Source: Planctomycetaceae bacterium (GTDB lineage Bacteria > Planctomycetota > Planctomycetia > Pirellulales > Thermoguttaceae). From it: a stretch of 8,932 bases of DNA. The first letter of the stretch is position 1. Each line of letters starts with the position of its first letter. This document shows positions 5,840 through 8,932 of this stretch, piece by piece. The DNA lies in the NCBI GenBank assembly GCA_031283515.1, contig JAITBS010000576.1:1-8932 (forward strand). The letters run 5' to 3'. The notes under the pieces are model-generated. The model worked only from the letters and a program-made list of their open reading frames with translations, did not search any database and had not been told where the DNA came from. The translations under genes were made by a program, and so were the position numbers.

Positions 5840-8653
5840 CTACTTTTTTGACTCAACAATAAACGTACTTGAAACCGGTGGTAGTATTAGTCGGATTGTC
5901 GTTATGTTTTTTGTCGGATCGTTTCGAATATTTATTGTGTTTATCGAACCGTTATGAGGATTCCAGTTTTCCAAATCGCTGAATGTTCCGCGAAGTACGG
6001 TGTCAAATTCGACCGAACTGTTGCTGGAATTAGCAAAGAAATAAATATTCCGTCCGTCTTTTACTTTATGAATATATTGGAGCATTCCATTTCCTTCGCT
6101 AACTGGAGTTAAGTGTTGACCGTTTATTCCGAGTAATCGTACATCCTGTTCTATCTGTAACAAATTGAACGCTTCAAATAATATCCGGTACGATGGAGAA
6201 GGAAGAAAAATAGTGTTTTTGTATTTTCTGACCGGTACAGAGTCATTGTTTCGGGCAAGAATGCGAATGTATGATGGAACAGTAATTGTTTTTAAACGAT
6301 GCCAATGTCCGTTTCTCCGAATATGCGGGGAAAATAAGGTGTTTTTGGAATTAAACTGCCACATATAATAGTTGTCGGAATCGCGAACGCGAAACGTTAT
6401 GCCAGCCATTGAATCCGTTTGAACTTCACATTCCAAAACGTAATCCGTCCATTCATTGCCGATGTTGCTTCGCATATTTTGATTATTGTACAACGAAAGG
6501 CTGTTATCGGAAACTTTCGCATTTACTGTGTCAACCCAATTCACAAGGTCTTTGAAATCATCGTTTAACAGAATAGTTCCGTCTGGCGAAGTAACTTGTA
6601 AATGACGAAAGGTTCCTGATTCTTTATCCGCTTCACGAAAACCAACTCCGCCTTGTTTGAATGTTTCATCAATAGTTGTATCAATTAACTCCTCATTCAA
6701 AAACGTTTTTATCGTATTACCTTTCAATTCGATCCGAACACGATTAGGTAACGGTTTAAATACCTGATCGGTAGGTTTAATACCGAACATTTCCTGAATT
6801 GTTTGTTGTACATCGGCATCATGTCCTGGTTCCATTGATCGGCTTGGCAACATACTTGTTGCAATAATTTTTCCGCCGGCATCGTGAAACGCCTTAATCT
6901 TTTGGAGATTACTCCATGAAATGACTTTACCTCCCGTAATGAGAATAATCGAGTATTCTTCCCAATTAATTTTGTTTTCCAAACGAAAACAAGTTTTACC
7001 ATTTTCATTTTGGATTGTTTGGCATTTTTCGTCGATACTTTCGGGATGAAGCATTGTAAAATCACACCAAACCGCTCCAGTTAATAAGTCACTCAAAACG
7101 AGATAATCTGTTTCTTCGGGATAATACGAACCGTAATGTGTTCGTTCCGGTCGGTTGAAGAATTTGTAAAAACCCGTTAAAGATGCAATGGGATAAACCA
7201 TGCCAATATCCGCAACATGACGTCCTCCCTGAAGTAATAAAGAACATCGTGAAACAAAATTACTGTACTCCGGTAAATCCTTTCCAAATCGCGGATTTTT
7301 CCATGCGATATCCGGCGGAATGTGCATTGTTTTTTCATCCGTCCACGTTCCATGCGGTAACAATAAATTCCCGCCCCGCGCAAAAATTTCCATTGCGCTA
7401 CGGTAAAGCATATTTCGATCAACCGTATGATCCGGATAATTACCATAGATTTCAACTGCCGTAATTTCATGATCATAATTGTAAGAAGCGGAAGTAGGAA
7501 TTTTGAATCCATCACGACCATGTCCATAATAATGAATTGAATCAAACAATGTTACATCGGCGTTTTTATGGAACAAAAAATTATCTCCACCCATATCGAC
7601 AGGTTGAATAATATAAGGTCCCATTGGATGACCACAGGAAAGAACCTGATGTTTTTGACACCATTCATGAATGACTTTCATGTGACCTTCGGAAAAAAGA
7701 ATATTTCGGAATCCGAATAAAGCGCAACGGATTGAAGTGGTTTCCGGTCCGATATCATACCAAAGAGCCGGATAATCCAACACCGGATTTCGTCCGTATT
7801 TTGATTCGAATTTTGTATTGTATTCCGGAGTCCATGTTCGATAATCTTCCACATGAGCCAGCGACAGATCGTCATAGAACACTAATGGAATTGTTGTTCC
7901 GAAATACTGTCCAAAACGTTTCGCAAATTCATCGTAAGTCAAGGTCAAATATTTTTCCGAAGATTCAGGACAAAGATAATCGACAAGTTGCCGGTTACCG
8001 TCAACACAAAGGAAAAGCATAATTTTCCAATTTCCTTCAGGAACATCCCATTCAACACGGTTTTCATGGACATTGACATTTTGTACTAAATTGATTCGTT
8101 GAAATGTTTCCTTATTCATGGCAACCGCACTCATAAGCACTCCGCCTGTTTTTTTGAATGATGTTTTTTTGACAATCGTAATTGGCGAAACTGCTGAAAA
8201 GTGTCCAGGACCTTGGAATTCCCATTCAATTTTGTCCAATCGTTTGAGGGTGTCTTCTGGAAAAACGGTTGCCATTCTTCCGCCGGCTGAACCACTGGGA
8301 AAGTTGATATCATCGTAAAAAACAATTTTCATATCATTTTTTCGGGCGGTTTCCAGAATTTCCCCGAACAATTTGAAATACTCTTCGCTTAAAAACGTTG
8401 GTTGAGTCGCGGTCATGGGCAGGATAGTGTATCCGGCGAAACCGGACGCTTTACCTTTTTCGAAAAATTCCTGAATGAGTTCGCTGGTCAAAAGACCGTT
8501 CATGTGCCAAAGCGGCATCCCTTTGAGTGTCAACTTCTGACCCGGCAACGACGCAGGAGCGTTACGAAAATGATCCGCCAATTCGTCACTCCAAACGGAA
8601 TTAGTAAAACAGAATCCCAAATACATCACAAAAAAAGTAATTAGTTTTTTCAT
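5840..8653 (-). CDS. Secreted GH106-like glycoside hydrolase (alpha-L-rhamnosidase type)
   Basis: Predicted 937-residue secreted hydrolase. A signal peptide covers about residues 1-22 (MKKLITFFVM then a hydrophobic run, cleavage likely near VWS-D). The N-terminal barrel has family-type motifs: PLWHMNG (47-53), FYDDINFPSGSAGG (112-125) and FYDDLSLAH (259-267); a Glu in VEIYGNY (E401) is a candidate catalytic residue. A Rossmann-like stretch with ITGGKVISW (572-580) and GGKIIATS (593-600) follows. Residues about 637-800 are a concanavalin A/LamG-like insert whose halves appear in reversed order. The C-terminal part has FLPSPSY (816-822) and DGRNIYFFANSS (867-878), as in GH106 proteins. GH106 enzymes remove alpha-L-rhamnose from plant glycans such as pectin; this substrate is inferred, and the protein could be a divergent relative with another specificity. 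The start is chosen for the signal peptide; no Shine-Dalgarno site precedes it. Confidence 0.75.
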   Translation of the reverse strand: MKKLITFFVMYLGFCFTNSVWSDELADHFRNAPASLPGQKLTLKGMPLWHMNGLLTSELIQEFFEKGKASGFAGYTILPMTATQPTFLSEEYFKLFGEILETARKNDMKIVFYDDINFPSGSAGGRMATVFPEDTLKRLDKIEWEFQGPGHFSAVSPITIVKKTSFKKTGGVLMSAVAMNKETFQRINLVQNVNVHENRVEWDVPEGNWKIMLFLCVDGNRQLVDYLCPESSEKYLTLTYDEFAKRFGQYFGTTIPLVFYDDLSLAHVEDYRTWTPEYNTKFESKYGRNPVLDYPALWYDIGPETTSIRCALFGFRNILFSEGHMKVIHEWCQKHQVLSCGHPMGPYIIQPVDMGGDNFLFHKNADVTLFDSIHYYGHGRDGFKIPTSASYNYDHEITAVEIYGNYPDHTVDRNMLYRSAMEIFARGGNLLLPHGTWTDEKTMHIPPDIAWKNPRFGKDLPEYSNFVSRCSLLLQGGRHVADIGMVYPIASLTGFYKFFNRPERTHYGSYYPEETDYLVLSDLLTGAVWCDFTMLHPESIDEKCQTIQNENGKTCFRLENKINWEEYSIILITGGKVISWSNLQKIKAFHDAGGKIIATSMLPSRSMEPGHDADVQQTIQEMFGIKPTDQVFKPLPNRVRIELKGNTIKTFLNEELIDTTIDETFKQGGVGFREADKESGTFRHLQVTSPDGTILLNDDFKDLVNWVDTVNAKVSDNSLSLYNNQNMRSNIGNEWTDYVLECEVQTDSMAGITFRVRDSDNYYMWQFNSKNTLFSPHIRRNGHWHRLKTITVPSYIRILARNNDSVPVRKYKNTIFLPSPSYRILFEAFNLLQIEQDVRLLGINGQHLTPVSEGNGMLQYIHKVKDGRNIYFFANSSNSSVEFDTVLRGTFSDLENWNPHNGSINTINIRNDPTKNITTIRLILPPVSSTFIVESKK

Positions 8654-8680
8654 AGTTTGTTTTCAAAAATAAAGAAAATA

Positions 8681-8709
8681 GTAATATTTCAGCGGAATTT
8701 TTATTTGAA
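8681..8709 (-). promoter_or_regulatory. 29-base block shared by two gene leaders (GH106-like copy)
   Basis: This matches 5320-5348 with one difference. It ends 28 bases before the ATG at 8653. The stretch 8654-8680 between them is very A/T-rich and has no AGGAG-like site, so translation of the GH106-like gene must start from an unusual, A-rich leader. Between this block and the long repeat lie 28 bases (8710-8737) that bear no clear relation to the 62 bases at the equivalent place in the nuclease leader. Confidence 0.5.
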
Positions 8710-8737
8710 CCGCATCAATAACATAAAAAAAGTAACA

Positions 8738-8932
8738 AGGCAATATCTCGCCGAAACGTTGCGTCGGTGTACTCATTGATTGGTCTCTGTTTACGGATGG
8801 AAATTAAAAATCAACAGCACACAACACATGATTGAAATGTTTATTTTAGAATATTGTTAATGTGTTCAGTGGAGTTTTATAAATGGTATCAGTAACTGAT
8901 AATTATGACGTAGTTAAAACGCATATTATAGA
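8738..8932 (+). repeat. Long direct repeat, copy B (cut by the window end)
   Basis: This is the partner of 5411-5605, at a constant offset of 3327 bases. It is 192 of 195 identical and is truncated by the window end rather than by loss of similarity. Its hairpin core (8742-8760) is less symmetric than in the other copies. Sequence beyond 8932 would show whether the palindrome and the rest of the small ORF are also repeated. Confidence 0.95.
8883..8932 (+). CDS. Second copy of the small ORF, partial
   Basis: The ATG at 8883 with GGAG at 8871-8874 opens the same frame as at 5556. Sixteen codons and two bases are visible and are identical at the DNA level to the other copy. The rest is outside the window, so whether it stays open is unknown. 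Confidence 0.3.
   Translation, partial: MVSVTDNYDVVKTHII

Noticed and set aside
6724..7065. 113-codon minus-strand ORF inside the GH106-like gene
   Set aside because: It is an alternative frame of a gene with continuous family motifs on both sides; no frameshift is indicated.

Overview
The window carries three long genes, all read leftward (minus strand). In transcription order they are a secreted GH106-like glycoside hydrolase (8653 to 5840), an AddB-like PD-(D/E)XK nuclease (5263 to 2372), and a secreted GH32 fructan hydrolase (2329 to 176). Base composition is moderately AT-rich. Two of the genes have clear Shine-Dalgarno sites. Both glycosidases have signal peptides, which suggests a bacterium that feeds on plant-type glycans. 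The architecture of the nuclease and of the two secreted hydrolases reminds me of Planctomycetota or other PVC bacteria. That is recollection of family style, not something the sequence proves. Clear Shine-Dalgarno use argues mildly against Bacteroidota.

Layout. Positions 1-175 hold an inverted, diverged copy of a repeat that ends at the GH32 stop codon. The GH32 and nuclease genes are 42 bases apart with no visible terminator, so they are probably co-transcribed. The 576-base gap 5264-5839 is not empty. It holds a 12-base tandem duplication, a 29-base block that recurs upstream of the GH106-like gene, a repeat copy (5411-5605), a 51-codon small ORF with its own ribosome binding site, and a 109-base near-palindrome. 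The GH106-like gene follows. Upstream of it, 8681-8932 repeats the same 29-base block and the same repeat copy, which runs off the window edge.

How the parts work together. The two hydrolases plausibly release sugars outside the cytoplasm (fructose from fructans, and possibly rhamnose or a related sugar from plant polysaccharides). The nuclease is a DNA-repair-type protein with no obvious metabolic link; no AddA partner is visible here. The most unusual part is the repeat family. Two copies agree at 192 of 195 positions and carry the same start of a small ORF in the same place. A third, diverged copy lies inverted behind GH32. The two arms of the large palindrome belong to the same family as part of that third copy. 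This looks like a dispersed, structured repeat (MITE-like or a small-ORF-bearing element) placed in front of unrelated genes.
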